DNA from: an uncultured Pseudoxanthomonas sp.
GTDB taxonomy: Bacteria > Pseudomonadota > Gammaproteobacteria > Xanthomonadales > Xanthomonadaceae
Assembly: GCA_946886405.1 (NCBI GenBank)
Contig: CAMPIO010000004.1
Coordinates: 7,475-71,474 of the forward strand
Direction of reading: 5' to 3'
DNA: 64,000 nucleotides
Part shown: positions 11,461 through 20,026 of the stretch, one piece after another
Layout of the letters: every line of letters begins with the position of its first letter
How positions within the stretch are numbered: position 1 is the first letter of the stretch
Position numbers and translations under genes: made by a program
The notes under the pieces: model-generated
Told to the model about the DNA's origin: nothing
Seen by the model: only the letters and a program-made list of their open reading frames with translations
Database searches by the model: none

Positions 11461-12087
11461 TCAAGCCGACTGGATGGAATCTTCCGGGCGACGCTCGAGC
11501 ACCTGGTCGACCAGCCCATAAGCCTGCGAGTCTGCGGCGCTCTTGAAATTGTCGCGCTCGGTGTCGCGCTCGATGGTTTCCAGCGACTGGCCGGTGTGGT
11601 GGGACAGGATGGCGTTCAGCTTGGCGCGCAGCGTCAGGATTTCACGGGCGTGGATGTCGATGTCCGTCGCCTGGCCCTGGAAGCCGCCCAGCGGCTGGTG
11701 GATCATCACGCGCGAATTCGGCAGCGCGTAACGCTTGCCCTTCGCACCCGCCGCCAGCAGCAACGCACCCATGCTGGCCGCCTGGCCCACGCAGATCGTG
11801 CTGACGTCAGGCTTGATGTACTGCATGGTGTCGTAGATGGCCATGCCGGCCGTCACCACGCCACCCGGCGAGTTGATGTACAGGCTGATGTCCTTCTCGG
11901 GGTTTTCCGCTTCCAGAAAGAGCATCTGCGCCACGATGACGTTCGCCACGTGGTCGTCCACGCCGCCGACGAGGAAGATGACGCGTTCCTTCAGCAGCCG
12001 GGAATAGATGTCATAGGCGCGCTCGCCGCGGCTGGTCTGTTCGACCACCATCGGCACCAGGTTGAGGGCTTGGGTTTGAATGCTCAT
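11461..12087 (-). CDS. clpP: ATP-dependent Clp protease proteolytic subunit
   Basis: Serine protease that forms the tetradecameric chamber used by ClpX and ClpA. The 208-aa product has the complete triad at the positions expected from E. coli numbering plus 8: Ser105 (GQAASMGA), His130 ([10 protein letters not shown]) and Asp179 (ERDTERDNF). The YINSPGG oxyanion-region motif is present. Length is the same as E. coli ClpP (207 aa with propeptide). It lies between tig and clpX. Confidence 0.97.
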   Translation of the reverse strand: MSIQTQALNLVPMVVEQTSRGERAYDIYSRLLKERVIFLVGGVDDHVANVIVAQMLFLEAENPEKDISLYINSPGGVVTAGMAIYDTMQYIKPDVSTICVGQAASMGALLLAAGAKGKRYALPNSRVMIHQPLGGFQGQATDIDIHAREILTLRAKLNAILSHHTGQSLETIERDTERDNFKSAADSQAYGLVDQVLERRPEDSIQSA

Positions 12088-12113
12088 CGGTTTTCGCGCC
12101 TGTCGTTCGTTGA

Positions 12114-12141
12114 AAGGTCCGGCCTAGGATAGCCGGACCTT
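12114..12141 (-). terminator. Hairpin terminator after tig
   Basis: Stem AAGGTCCGGC/GCCGGACCTT, 10 bp with an 8-nt loop, between tig and clpP. Only three T follow on the minus strand, so termination may be partial. Confidence 0.55.
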
Positions 12142-12162
12142 CTGCCCGGGCGGGCGCCCGGA

Positions 12163-13455
12163 TCAGTTGCGGATGGCTTCCTGGAAGGAAAGCGCCTGCT
12201 CCGTGTGCTGGGCGCGCTCGGCGATCCAGTCGATCACCTGCTCTTCCATCACACGACCCTGCAGACTGTTCATCAGTTGGGGGTCGTTCCGGTACAACTC
12301 AATGACCTGCTCCGGCTCTTCGTAGGTCGAAGCGATCAGGCGCAGCGTCTCGTTCAGTCGCTTCGGGTCCAGGCGGAGCTGGTTGCGGCGGGCCACTTCG
12401 CCCACCAGCAGGCCGACCAGCACGCGCTTGCGGGCGGCGTCCGTGAAACCCTCGTGGGCGTTGTCGGGGATCTGCACCTGCTGACCCTGGCGACGCGCCT
12501 GTTCAGCAGCCTGCTGGACCATCACGCGGGCTTCGTTCTCGACCAGGCGCGGCGGCATCTCGACATGGGCGTAGGCGGCGATCAACTGCTCGCCCACTTC
12601 ACGGCGCAGGCGGGTCATCAGCGCGCCCTTGAGCTCGCGCTCCAGGTTGCTGCGGATGTCGGCGCGGAACTGCTCGGCATCACCGCTCTTCACGCCGAAG
12701 CTGCGGATGAAGTCGCGATCCACCTCGGGCAGCACGGACTCGGCCACTTCGGTGACCTTGACGTGCACGTCGACCTGCTTGCCCGCCAACTGCGGCACGC
12801 GCCAATCGGCCGGGAACGTCACCGACACGGTCTTCTCTTCACCCTTCGCCAAGCCCACCAGCGCCTGCTCGATCTCGCCGAACATCACGCCCGAACCGAT
12901 CAGGGTGGCCCCCTTCTCGAAGCCTTCCGCCGGCATGCGCTCGTCGCCGGCCAGGGACCAGGTCTCCAGGGCCACGCGATCACCTTCGTTCGCCCCGCGC
13001 TCGACGACCTGGAAGGTGCGGCGCTGCATGCGGAGGTTGTCGATCATCTGGTCGATGTCGGCGTCACTGACGTCGGCGGTATTGCGCACGACGTTCAGCT
13101 TGGCCACATCGATGTCGCCGAAGTCCGGCACCACCTCGAAGGTGGCGACGAAATCCAGCTCGCCCTCGCCCTGCTTTTCGATCCGCGGGTTGCCCGCGAG
13201 CTGCAGCTCCTGGTCGCGCACGGCATTGTTGAAGGTCTCGCGCAGCAGGCCGTCGAGGGCTTCGGCACGCACCTGGTCACCGAAACGCTGCTCGATGACC
13301 TTCGCCGGCACTTTGCCGGGACGGAAGCCCTTGATGCGCGCAGTGCGCGACAGCTCGCGCAGGCGGCCGCCGATGTGGGTGTCCAGACGCTCCGCCGGCA
13401 GGCTGAAGCTCATGCGGCGTTCGAGGTTGCCGACCGATTCGACCGAAACTTGCAT
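12163..13455 (-). CDS. tig: Trigger factor (ribosome-associated chaperone, PPIase)
   Basis: Binds L23 at the ribosome exit tunnel and assists nascent chains. It is 430 aa from [10 protein letters not shown]. The N-terminal ribosome-binding domain has the GFRPGKVP signature near residue 45. A central FKBP-type PPIase domain follows (about 160-245, with [11 protein letters not shown] and [17 protein letters not shown]), then the helical C-terminal chaperone arms. Length is as in E. coli (432 aa). It precedes clpP-clpX-lon in the usual order. Confidence 0.97.
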   Translation of the reverse strand: MQVSVESVGNLERRMSFSLPAERLDTHIGGRLRELSRTARIKGFRPGKVPAKVIEQRFGDQVRAEALDGLLRETFNNAVRDQELQLAGNPRIEKQGEGELDFVATFEVVPDFGDIDVAKLNVVRNTADVSDADIDQMIDNLRMQRRTFQVVERGANEGDRVALETWSLAGDERMPAEGFEKGATLIGSGVMFGEIEQALVGLAKGEEKTVSVTFPADWRVPQLAGKQVDVHVKVTEVAESVLPEVDRDFIRSFGVKSGDAEQFRADIRSNLERELKGALMTRLRREVGEQLIAAYAHVEMPPRLVENEARVMVQQAAEQARRQGQQVQIPDNAHEGFTDAARKRVLVGLLVGEVARRNQLRLDPKRLNETLRLIASTYEEPEQVIELYRNDPQLMNSLQGRVMEEQVIDWIAERAQHTEQALSFQEAIRN

Positions 13456-13677
13456 ACTCACTGACTCCTGCGGCCACGGCATAGCCGGGGCGATGTTGAT
13501 AATCCGGGACGCCTGGGACACGGGCGCAACGCCCGTCCCGGCGGAACTTGATAGTTTCGCCGATTCTGGAGCGGGCTGCCAGCGGAACGGGATCTTCAGG
13601 GTCGGGAGGCGCGGCGGCCGGTCCTCGCGATGCGGGACGAGAGCCCTCACCCTCCCGCCGGGATTGCGACGAGGACA

Positions 13678-13763
13678 TGGTGCGAAAGGAGGGACTCGAA
13701 CCCTCACGGGGGTTACCCGCTGGAACCTAAATCCAGTGCGTCTACCAGTTCCGCCACTTTCGC
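13678..13763 (-). tRNA. tRNA-Leu(TAG)
   Basis: An 86-nt minus-strand gene beginning GCGAAAGTGGCGGAACTGG, with anticodon loop TTTAGGT (anticodon TAG). It has the long variable arm typical of Leu tRNAs, T-loop TTCGAGT and an encoded CCA. It lies upstream of tig. Confidence 0.96.
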
Positions 13764-13804
13764 AGTACGCCGCATTGTACCGATCGCGCCATTCGGACCG
13801 GCAA

Positions 13805-13835
13805 GAAAAAAGCGCCCGGGGTAACCGGACGCTTT
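13805..13835 (-). terminator. Intrinsic terminator downstream of the split tRNA-Lys
   Basis: Stem AGCGCCCGG/CCGGACGCT (one G-U in the RNA) followed on the minus strand by a run of six T. It sits a few bases past the CCA end of the tRNA-Lys remnant, so it was the native terminator of that gene. Confidence 0.75.
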
Positions 13836-13841
13836 CTGCTT

Positions 13842-13894
13842 TGGTGGGCTGTCAAGGATTCGAACCTTGGACCTATTGATTAAGAGTCAGCTGC
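13842..13894 (-). other. Left prophage attachment site: 3' part of tRNA-Lys(CTT)
   Basis: The minus strand reads as the 3' 53 nt of a tRNA-Lys: end of the D-stem, anticodon loop CTCTTAA (CTT), variable loop, T-arm with TTCGAAT, acceptor 3' strand GACAGCCC and encoded CCA. The D-arm and 5' acceptor strand are missing; beyond 13,894 the sequence changes to unrelated prophage DNA. This is what remains when a phage integrates inside a tRNA gene and carries a copy of its 3' half. The intact tRNA should be rebuilt at the other prophage end, beyond this window. Confidence 0.88.
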
Positions 13895-13969
13895 ATTATT
13901 CAGGCTATTCAAGAAGTTGTACAGCCTAAAATTCGGGAAATGCTCCCGTGAAACGCCTGCGCCACCTAC

Positions 13970-13984
13970 GCGAGCATTGCTATT
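13970..13984. promoter_or_regulatory. Operator-like site upstream of the left-end accessory genes
   Basis: Contains AGCATTGCTATT, matching 12 contiguous positions of the 15-bp phage operator AATAGCATTGCTATT found at the switch region 40 kb away. It lies about 50 bp before the 14,033 start codon, in promoter position. The left half-site is degenerate in its outer three bases. Confidence 0.5.
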
Positions 13985-14032
13985 TTCGGGAGCAAGCCTG
14001 GTGGTGCGGCTCTCCTGTCCTACGATGGGGAC

Positions 14033-14479
14033 ATGGATCGTGACCCACCCAACCCCTACCGCGACATGACCTTGCGCGAGCTGCACCAGGTCATGAACGA
14101 ACGCGCCGGTGACCTACTGAAAGGAAAGCCTGTCAGCCGTCGGGACATCGCTCACCTGCTGATCGCGGCGGCGTGGCCGCTGGCGACCGGCGAGTCCAGC
14201 ATCGGCAGTCCGGCTTACAGCGTCCGCGAAGGAACCAATGTCCTAGATGCCTTCTGGCCCGAGGTCGACAGCGACATTCGCGCAGTGCTGCATCATCAGT
14301 TCGAGCATGCGAGGGAGGCAGCCCACCTGACCTGGGAGGACGTGCACCGGTACACGGCCATCATGCACGAGCGCGCGGCACCAATCTGTTGGCCCATCGA
14401 CACCGAGGCCGACTTCCGGCGCTCGCTGCAGCAGCTCCAGGACGCCAAGGACCTGAAAGCCCGCGACTGGATCCCGTGA
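14033..14479 (+). CDS. Hypothetical phage protein, left-end accessory gene
   Basis: Unrecognised 148-aa protein, soluble and mixed alpha in character, with no signal peptide or membrane segment. It begins MDRDPPNPYRDMTLRELHQ and has an acidic middle part (DAFWPEVDSDIRAVLHHQFEHAREAAHLTWEDVHRYT) that reads as helices. It is the first plus-strand gene inside the left attachment site, opposite to the late genes, as expected for a lysogeny-expressed accessory gene. The operator-like site at 13,970 suggests control by the phage repressor. Function unknown. Confidence 0.65.
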   Translation: MDRDPPNPYRDMTLRELHQVMNERAGDLLKGKPVSRRDIAHLLIAAAWPLATGESSIGSPAYSVREGTNVLDAFWPEVDSDIRAVLHHQFEHAREAAHLTWEDVHRYTAIMHERAAPICWPIDTEADFRRSLQQLQDAKDLKARDWIP

Positions 14480-14547
14480 GGCGTTGACACCATCCTTCTG
14501 CGCAGGCGCTACGGTAGGCGTCCTTCCCGATCAATCCTCCGCCCACC

Positions 14548-14763
14548 ATGCTCACGCCCGATGAAGTAACGCAGCGCCTTGACGAGGCCGAATCCCAAAT
14601 CCGCGACGGACAGGTCGGGAGCAACCCCGAGGAGTTCGTCGAGACGCTGTGGGCGCAGGTGCACCAAGAGGCGCCGGAGGAGCTGCAGGACGAGGTCTAT
14701 GCCCGCCTGATGGGCTTCGTTGAGCTGCTCGGCATCGGCCCGGTCGACTTTCCGGAGCGCTGA
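14548..14763 (+). CDS. Small acidic hypothetical protein
   Basis: A 71-aa very acidic protein (MLTPDEVTQRLDEAESQIRD...) predicted to be mostly helical. It is followed after 1 nt by the SRAP gene, so the two are probably translated from one message. Acidic small proteins are common in phage accessory regions and some are DNA mimics, but nothing here proves that. Function unknown. Confidence 0.6.
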   Translation: MLTPDEVTQRLDEAESQIRDGQVGSNPEEFVETLWAQVHQEAPEELQDEVYARLMGFVELLGIGPVDFPER

Positions 14764-14764
14764 C

Positions 14765-15697
14765 ATGTGTTACTCCGCGCAGGTCTACGCCGAGCTGAAG
14801 AAATTCATCCGGGCTACCGGCATGAAGATCCAGGCGAAGGAGTACGTGAAGCTCTACTGGGATCAAGGCAGCCCGTATGCCAAGCGACCCAAGGTGCCGA
14901 GGGCCATGGAGATCGAGGTTCTCAACGAGGGGCCGGAGGAATTGGCCAAGGTGATCCGCGGCTACGACACGCGGGAAATGGCCGAGCTGGAACAGGAACT
15001 GTTCAAGCAGAAGAAGCGCGTGGCTGACGGCGAGCGGAAGCTGCAGACCAAGGTCACCAAGGCCGCAGAGAACGATGTGCGCGTGGGCACGGACAAGATG
15101 GGCAAGATCCAGGCGCGCATCGAGGCGCTGAAGCGGCGCGAGCCAAAGCCCAGCGACAGCCGCATGTTCCCGGGCTACTTCGTGCCGGTGCTGGTCATCG
15201 AGGAGGGGCAGCCGGTGGTGAAGCCGATGCGCTACCAGTGCCGCCCTGCCGGCAAGCCAGCGTTCTACGACACCAAATACCCCGGCACCTACAACGCCCG
15301 GCGGGACAACCTCGAGGGGTTCTGGAAAGACCAGTTCGGTCACACGCACGGATTGATGATCGCGGACGTGTTCTATGAGAACGTCGAGGTCGACGGGAAG
15401 AATCAGGTGCTTGCCTTCACGCCGCGCGAGGGTGGCCCGATGTTCATCGCCTGTCTGGTGTCGCACTGGACAGACCCCAAGGGCGAGGAACCGGACCTCG
15501 TTTCATTCGCCGCGATCACGGACGAGCCGGAGCCCGAGGTCGCGGCTGCTGGCCACGACAGGACGATCATCAACATCAAGCCCGAACACATCGAAGCGTG
15601 GCTCACCCCGACAGATCGATCACTTGCCGACCTCTATGCCATCTTCGACGACAAGCAGCACCCCTACTACGAGCACGAGGTGGCGCGGGCAGCCTGA
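14765..15697 (+). CDS. SRAP-domain protein (HMCES/YedK-like abasic-site sensor)
   Basis: SRAP proteins crosslink covalently to abasic sites in single-stranded DNA through Cys2. This 310-aa version starts MCYSAQ, so Cys2 is present after Met removal. It has the conserved Asn-Arg segment (GTYNARRDNLEGFW), the CLVSHWTDP segment and a late His in IKPEHIEAWL. It is longer than YedK (222 aa) because of a charged, probably coiled-coil insertion at about residues 70-125 (AELEQELFKQKKRVADGERKL). I recall this insertion from a phage/prophage subfamily, so it may not be new. It probably protects phage or host DNA during replication or SOS. Start chosen at the only ATG giving MC. Confidence 0.88.
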   Translation: MCYSAQVYAELKKFIRATGMKIQAKEYVKLYWDQGSPYAKRPKVPRAMEIEVLNEGPEELAKVIRGYDTREMAELEQELFKQKKRVADGERKLQTKVTKAAENDVRVGTDKMGKIQARIEALKRREPKPSDSRMFPGYFVPVLVIEEGQPVVKPMRYQCRPAGKPAFYDTKYPGTYNARRDNLEGFWKDQFGHTHGLMIADVFYENVEVDGKNQVLAFTPREGGPMFIACLVSHWTDPKGEEPDLVSFAAITDEPEPEVAAAGHDRTIINIKPEHIEAWLTPTDRSLADLYAIFDDKQHPYYEHEVARAA

Positions 15698-15711
15698 CCG
15701 CGTTGCGGTCG

Positions 15712-16503
15712 TCACAGCAACTGGGCCTGACTATCGTCCCAGTTCTTGATGATCAGCTCACCGGCAGCATCCCCGCTTCGTTCGCGCGCCACGGTGTACC
15801 GGATCTGCAGGGGCACCATGGTGAAGCCGGCGAAGACGCGGCGGATTTCCGGGTGATCGTTGATCGAGAGCACCACCCTGCCCTGCACCGATCGCATGAG
15901 GTCCGCCATCCGCTCGTACTCTGTGAAAGGAAAGTCGACCCCGTAGCCTTCGGTTTCCCAGTAAGGCGGATCCAGGTAGTGCAGCGTCCCGATGCGATCG
16001 TAGCGTTGCAGGCAGTCCCACCACGGTAAGTGCTCCACGATCACATTGGCCAGGCGGATGTGCACCGCACTCAGTTCCTCCTCAATGCGCATCAGGTTGA
16101 GCCGAGGGCCATGCCCCGTCGCCACGTATCCGAAATTTTGCCCGGAGACCTTGCCGCCGAAGGCGAGCTTCTGCAGGTAGTAGAACCGGGCGGCGCGCTG
16201 GATGTCGGTCAGCGTCTCGGGCCGTTCCATCTGCGCCCACTCGAACATCTGTCGCGACACGAGCGACCAGCGGAAGTGCCGGACGAACTCGTCCAGGTGG
16301 TACCGCACGCAGCGGTACAGGCAGACCAAGTCTCCGTTGATGTCGTTAAGCACCTCCACCGGTGCGGGGAACGGCCGCATCAGCAACGCAGCAGCGCCGC
16401 CGGCGAATGCCTCGACGTAGCACTCATGCTGGGGAAAGTGCGGGTAAAGGTGCTTCAGTAGGCGGCGCTTGCCGCCGGGCCAGGGAATGATGGGGTTGGG
16501 CAT
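15712..16503 (-). CDS. DNA adenine methylase (D12/Dam class, N6-adenine)
   Basis: A 263-aa alpha-class N6-adenine methyltransferase. PWPGGK at residues 7-12 (typical Dam start), SAM-binding AFAGGAAA at 32-39 (motif I) and catalytic LDPPYW with Asp178 (motif IV) are all present, in the order of the D12 family. Length is near E. coli Dam (278 aa). It is the last gene of the leftward late transcription unit, separated from the tail genes by about 130 bp. Likely roles are protection from host restriction or timing of packaging or transcription. The target site cannot be read from sequence. Confidence 0.92.
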   Translation of the reverse strand: MPNPIIPWPGGKRRLLKHLYPHFPQHECYVEAFAGGAAALLMRPFPAPVEVLNDINGDLVCLYRCVRYHLDEFVRHFRWSLVSRQMFEWAQMERPETLTDIQRAARFYYLQKLAFGGKVSGQNFGYVATGHGPRLNLMRIEEELSAVHIRLANVIVEHLPWWDCLQRYDRIGTLHYLDPPYWETEGYGVDFPFTEYERMADLMRSVQGRVVLSINDHPEIRRVFAGFTMVPLQIRYTVARERSGDAAGELIIKNWDDSQAQLL

Positions 16504-16632
16504 ACAGTCTCGCGCCGTGCGATAGTCCCTGTCCCCGCGGGGGGATCAGGGCCAAGGTCAAAGGCACGCGCGCAATCGCGTGTACTGCGGCGGCGGCTTC
16601 GGTGTTTCAGCACCGGGGCCGTCGCCCTGTTT

Positions 16633-16866
16633 CTAGACTTCCAGGCTCACCTGCGGCAGGTTCGGCCCCGCATCCACTACGCGCCCATCCTGGATCCATG
16701 CCACGTAGGGTGGTGACTGGCTGAGCTGCCCGTTGGCGCGCATCGCGCCGCCCTCGAGCGTCTGCACGTTGCTGGTGCCGTCCGCGTTGTGGGAGTACAC
16801 GGTGGCCAGGTAGCGCGGCGCGCCGGCGACCAGGCTGCCGAACTGGCTCCACAGATCAGTCTGCAT
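16633..16866 (-). CDS. Small tail-region protein
   Basis: A 77-aa protein (MQTDLWSQFGSLVAGAPRY...) with no signal or membrane segment. It looks like a small beta-rich domain (YLATVYSHNADGTSNVQTLEGG). It overlaps the 3' end of the W-repeat tail gene by 11 nt and is the last structural gene of the tail block. Probably a virion or assembly component by position. The 130-bp stretch between it and the methylase (16,504-16,632) holds only GC-rich hairpins, including GGTG/CACC within CGGC/GCCG, and no gene I can support. Confidence 0.6.
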   Translation of the reverse strand: MQTDLWSQFGSLVAGAPRYLATVYSHNADGTSNVQTLEGGAMRANGQLSQSPPYVAWIQDGRVVDAGPNLPQVSLEV

Positions 16867-18688
16867 CGGTGAAATGCCTCTCCAGGGTGACGGTCTGCTC
16901 TACCACAAGGGCGTTGCCCTCGAGGCGCGCTTCGACGCGGTACGCGGTGCACTGGGCGTGCCAGGTCTCGGCGGCCTCCTCCACGCGCACCAGCTGCTGC
17001 GGCAGCACGCGACCGGTCTCGCCGGCACTGAGTGGCAGCGGGAACAGCGGCAGGGTCAGGTCGAAGTTCGCCTGTTCGCCGCGATCGCTGAGGATGTTGC
17101 GGCCGCGCTCGCCGGCGGCCGCGTCGGTGGTGATCAGTGGGCTGCTTGCCTGCGGGGCGTACAGCGTGCCCGACTCGCCTGCGCGCTTGACCGTGGCCGT
17201 GACGCCCTTGCCTGCGATCTCACCGGTGACCACCACGACGTCGTACAGCGGCGCGCTGCGCTGCTGCAGGCTGTCGGCCACCACGATGTCGTCCTGGATG
17301 ACGTGGTCCGGCGCGGTGGCCGTCCACGCCCACGGGCTTTCGGGATAGCGCGGCATCACGCGCAGCACCAGGTCCTCGGGATCCGACTGCACCACGGCCC
17401 CGCCCGCCTCCGCCAGGCGGGAGATCGCCTCCAGCGGGGTCAGGCCGTCGTAGTACCAGGCGCCCTCGGGCACCAGCCAGTCGACGGTGTCGTACTCGGC
17501 GGTGTAGCCGGTGCTGGCCAGCTCCTCGTCGACCAGCTGCGCGACGCTGCGCTCCTCCGCAGTCACCTTCGTACGTGCCGGCGCGTAAGGCGCGGCGAGC
17601 AGCGCGGTGCGGCTGCGGCCTTCCACGGTCACGCCGCCCGCAGGCGCGCCGTCATTGCCGACCTGGCGCCGACGGCCGTAGCTCTCGACGATGAAGGTCC
17701 ATACGTACCCGTTGACCGTCACTTCGATCGCGCGCGGGCCACCGCTGTTCGGCTTCAGGTGCTGCAGGTCAGAGGGCCGGGACAGCGTCATGTCGACGGT
17801 GGCACCCCACGCGCCGGTGTTGCCGCCGATCGACACGGAGTCGACCTCTATCGGGAGCCGGTCGGGAAGCCGGACGACGGTCAGGGAGTTGCGCACGATG
17901 TAGGTCCTACGTTGCGGGCGGACTGCGTAGCACGCGTTCACGCCGAGGTTGAGGGGAACGAAACCCGGGCGCTCGAGGAGCGCGCAGCCCAGGTTCAAGC
18001 CGACGTGGCTGCCGGGCGGAAACGGGCTGTCCGGTTCTTCCGGCGGCTTCGGCGGGCGCGGCGGGAGCACCAGCCACGGCACGCGCGCGGCGATGCCCCA
18101 CGGGATGCGCCAGGCGCGACGGATGGCGTGCGGATGGCGCCAGCACAGATCCACGCTGCGCCGCGCCTGTGGCAGCTGCGCACGGAACGGAAGGCCCCAC
18201 GCGCGCGATGTCGGCCCCGGGTGCGCCCATGCCATGTCGCGCGACACGCGCAGGCTTGCCAGCGACTGCCAGCGCATGGCGGTGGACACGCTCACGCGCC
18301 CCAAGGCCGCCCACGCGACGTCGAGGCCTGCGCGCAGAGGCGGCAGGCTCGCGCGCCAGCTGAGATCCCACGCGGCGGTCCTGCGTGCAGCTGATGCCCA
18401 CGACAGGTCGATGCCGCGGCGGATTTTCGCGGAGCTGGCCCAGCTGCAGGCCACGCTCATTTCGAGGCGAGGTGCCGCACTCCACCCCATGGAGCTGACC
18501 CGCCTGATGCGCGGTGCACGCTTCCACGGAATGCCGAATGTGGCGCGCAGGCCACGGAATGGCGGCTCCGGTTCCTCCGGCGGCTCGTAGTTCCACTCGA
18601 TGCCGAGGTTGAGCGGTACGTGGCTGCCAGGCCCGGTGTAGCGCGGCCCTAGATTCAGACCGACGTGGCTGCCGGCAGGGATCGGCAT
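16856..18688 (-). CDS. Tail-tip protein with tandem 14-residue tryptophan repeats
   Basis: A 610-aa protein in two parts. The N-terminal quarter is repetitive: a GSHVGLNLG/GSHVPLNLG pair (residues 6-29), about ten tandem 14-15-residue units each ending in Trp (Phe once) from about 56 to 205, a proline-rich linker, then a second GSHVGLNLG plus FVPLNLG pair near 226-248. The rest (about 260-610) looks like a phage tail hub or tip domain, with alternating beta strands, a late DE-rich region and LERHFTDAD at the end. The overlap with the next gene and its place after the large tail proteins point to the distal tail or receptor contact. No homologue is recognised with certainty. Confidence 0.72.
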   Translation of the reverse strand: MPIPAGSHVGLNLGPRYTGPGSHVPLNLGIEWNYEPPEEPEPPFRGLRATFGIPWKRAPRIRRVSSMGWSAAPRLEMSVACSWASSAKIRRGIDLSWASAARRTAAWDLSWRASLPPLRAGLDVAWAALGRVSVSTAMRWQSLASLRVSRDMAWAHPGPTSRAWGLPFRAQLPQARRSVDLCWRHPHAIRRAWRIPWGIAARVPWLVLPPRPPKPPEEPDSPFPPGSHVGLNLGCALLERPGFVPLNLGVNACYAVRPQRRTYIVRNSLTVVRLPDRLPIEVDSVSIGGNTGAWGATVDMTLSRPSDLQHLKPNSGGPRAIEVTVNGYVWTFIVESYGRRRQVGNDGAPAGGVTVEGRSRTALLAAPYAPARTKVTAEERSVAQLVDEELASTGYTAEYDTVDWLVPEGAWYYDGLTPLEAISRLAEAGGAVVQSDPEDLVLRVMPRYPESPWAWTATAPDHVIQDDIVVADSLQQRSAPLYDVVVVTGEIAGKGVTATVKRAGESGTLYAPQASSPLITTDAAAGERGRNILSDRGEQANFDLTLPLFPLPLSAGETGRVLPQQLVRVEEAAETWHAQCTAYRVEARLEGNALVVEQTVTLERHFTDAD

Positions 18689-18691
18689 GCG

Positions 18692-19024
18692 TCACGCCAT
18701 CGCCGCCGGCACAATCCAGTCTTGGATTGCGGCGTTCACGAGCCTGCGATCGTCGAAACCGACCACCGTGTACACGTGATCAAGACTCAGGTACTCAACG
18801 CGCCACGTGCCATCGTCCGCGCTGACAGCCTGACCCACGCATCGCATCGTGCTGCGGTCATAAACCATCACGCGAACTCGCGAAGGCACGTTCTCGATCT
18901 TCGCCCGCCCATCCGGATCCTCGGGGTCCGCCGACGCAGGCGCATCGCCACCGATGTACCCCCGTCCGACGTAAGCGAGTTGCGCAGACCTACGGATCCC
19001 CATGAAGTTACCGGCGAGGTACAT
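18692..19024 (-). CDS. Tail-region protein (carboxypeptidase-regulatory-like fold possible)
   Basis: A 110-aa protein starting MYLAGNFMGIRRSAQL. The segment VPSRVRVMVYDRSTMRCVGQAVSADDGTWRVEYLSLDHVYTVVGFDD has the spacing of small beta-sandwich modules in which a property is modified by a dose or context (V.V.D..TG..V....S..DG.W.f). Such modules occur on phage tail tips. It lies 3 nt from both neighbours, so it is translated with the tail-tip genes. Function inferred only from position. Confidence 0.65.
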   Translation of the reverse strand: MYLAGNFMGIRRSAQLAYVGRGYIGGDAPASADPEDPDGRAKIENVPSRVRVMVYDRSTMRCVGQAVSADDGTWRVEYLSLDHVYTVVGFDDRRLVNAAIQDWIVPAAMA

Positions 19025-19027
19025 GGA

Positions 19028-20026
19028 TCAGAACTCCGTTGTCAGGTCGAATAGGACCTGTCCATTGCCGGTGGCGTTGCTGATGAAGTTCGTGCGAAAT
19101 GACTTCACATAAACCGTAATGCCGTCGGCACCAGGCAACGGGGAGATGATCTGCCCATCGGTGAACGCCATGTCGTGGAGAGGAATCAGCACGCCTGGCA
19201 GCCGGCCGCGCACTTCTCTCGCCCCTTCTTTCACGTGGGCGACATTGAAGCGCAAACCTGAATTGACCGGATCTGGGTACGCGAAAGGACCACGCCCGAA
19301 GAACTGCTGCGGCGAGCCATACAGATCATCGCGGACTTGGTTAATGGGAGTCGCCCCAACTGCCCCGGCGTAGTTCCTTGCCACCCATCCGTTGGGGCTC
19401 GATCCGTTACCTACTGTGCTGTTATTTACACTCAGATCGGTGCCACGGTACATCGTCCCATGGGCATCGCCAGTAGAACCCGTATACGAGGCAAGACCAT
19501 TGCCGGAAACAAAGAAGTTGTGCTGGTCACCGACAACATCCGAGTCGAGGTCTCCAGCAGCGAACGGCGCCGCGAGCGCAATACCCAAGCCGCCGCAGTC
19601 GAAGAACGGGTACATGGTCTTGTCGTTGGCGACAATGACCCATGCCCGCGCAGTCGCATCCAGCGTGATGCTCTTCTGCCACAGCGACCCATTCGTGGCC
19701 TGTGCGGTGGTCGGGACCAGATTCGTACCCGTGTCGATGTCAGACATGAGTTGGAAGCCGCGCAGGAACGTGTGCCGAGCATTACCGATCGCGGCCGTAT
19801 CGTCCAAGCGAAGGTAGTAACCGCTTCCGGCCACGATCTCGTTTCGATACACCCGCTTGTTGGTGGCGCTGTACGTGCGCGACCAGCCTGCCGGGGCTTT
19901 TGCGCTGGGACCGGTGCCGTAGCCGTCGACTAGCACTGCGTCAAGGACTGCGGCCAACGAGCCTGCCTGCCCGGTCAGGGCGGGAGCACCCGCGTCGGCG
20001 CTACTGAAAACTCGCAGGGCCGTCAC
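19028..20026 (-). CDS. Tail structural protein
   Basis: A 332-aa protein from a GTG start (VTALRVFSSADAGAP) that overlaps the preceding stop as GTGA. It is rich in Gly, Asn, Thr and aromatic residues (NFFVSGNGLASYTGSTGDAHGTMYRG), typical of exposed virion beta-structure, and has no signal peptide. It sits between the 1,209-aa repeat protein and the tip genes and is probably part of the tail-tip complex. An ATG upstream would overlap the larger gene by about 100 nt, so GTG is preferred. Confidence 0.72.
   Translation of the reverse strand: MTALRVFSSADAGAPALTGQAGSLAAVLDAVLVDGYGTGPSAKAPAGWSRTYSATNKRVYRNEIVAGSGYYLRLDDTAAIGNARHTFLRGFQLMSDIDTGTNLVPTTAQATNGSLWQKSITLDATARAWVIVANDKTMYPFFDCGGLGIALAAPFAAGDLDSDVVGDQHNFFVSGNGLASYTGSTGDAHGTMYRGTDLSVNNSTVGNGSSPNGWVARNYAGAVGATPINQVRDDLYGSPQQFFGRGPFAYPDPVNSGLRFNVAHVKEGAREVRGRLPGVLIPLHDMAFTDGQIISPLPGADGITVYVKSFRTNFISNATGNGQVLFDLTTEF

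Noticed and set aside
12205..13464. 419-codon plus-strand frame opposite trigger factor
   Set aside because: Exact shadow of tig, with composition typical of antisense GC-rich frames (His/Leu/Gln/Arg-rich).
13895..14032. CRISPR-like or repeat array near the left end
   Set aside because: There are short inverted repeats (CGGGAAATGCTCCCG) but no regularly spaced direct repeats.
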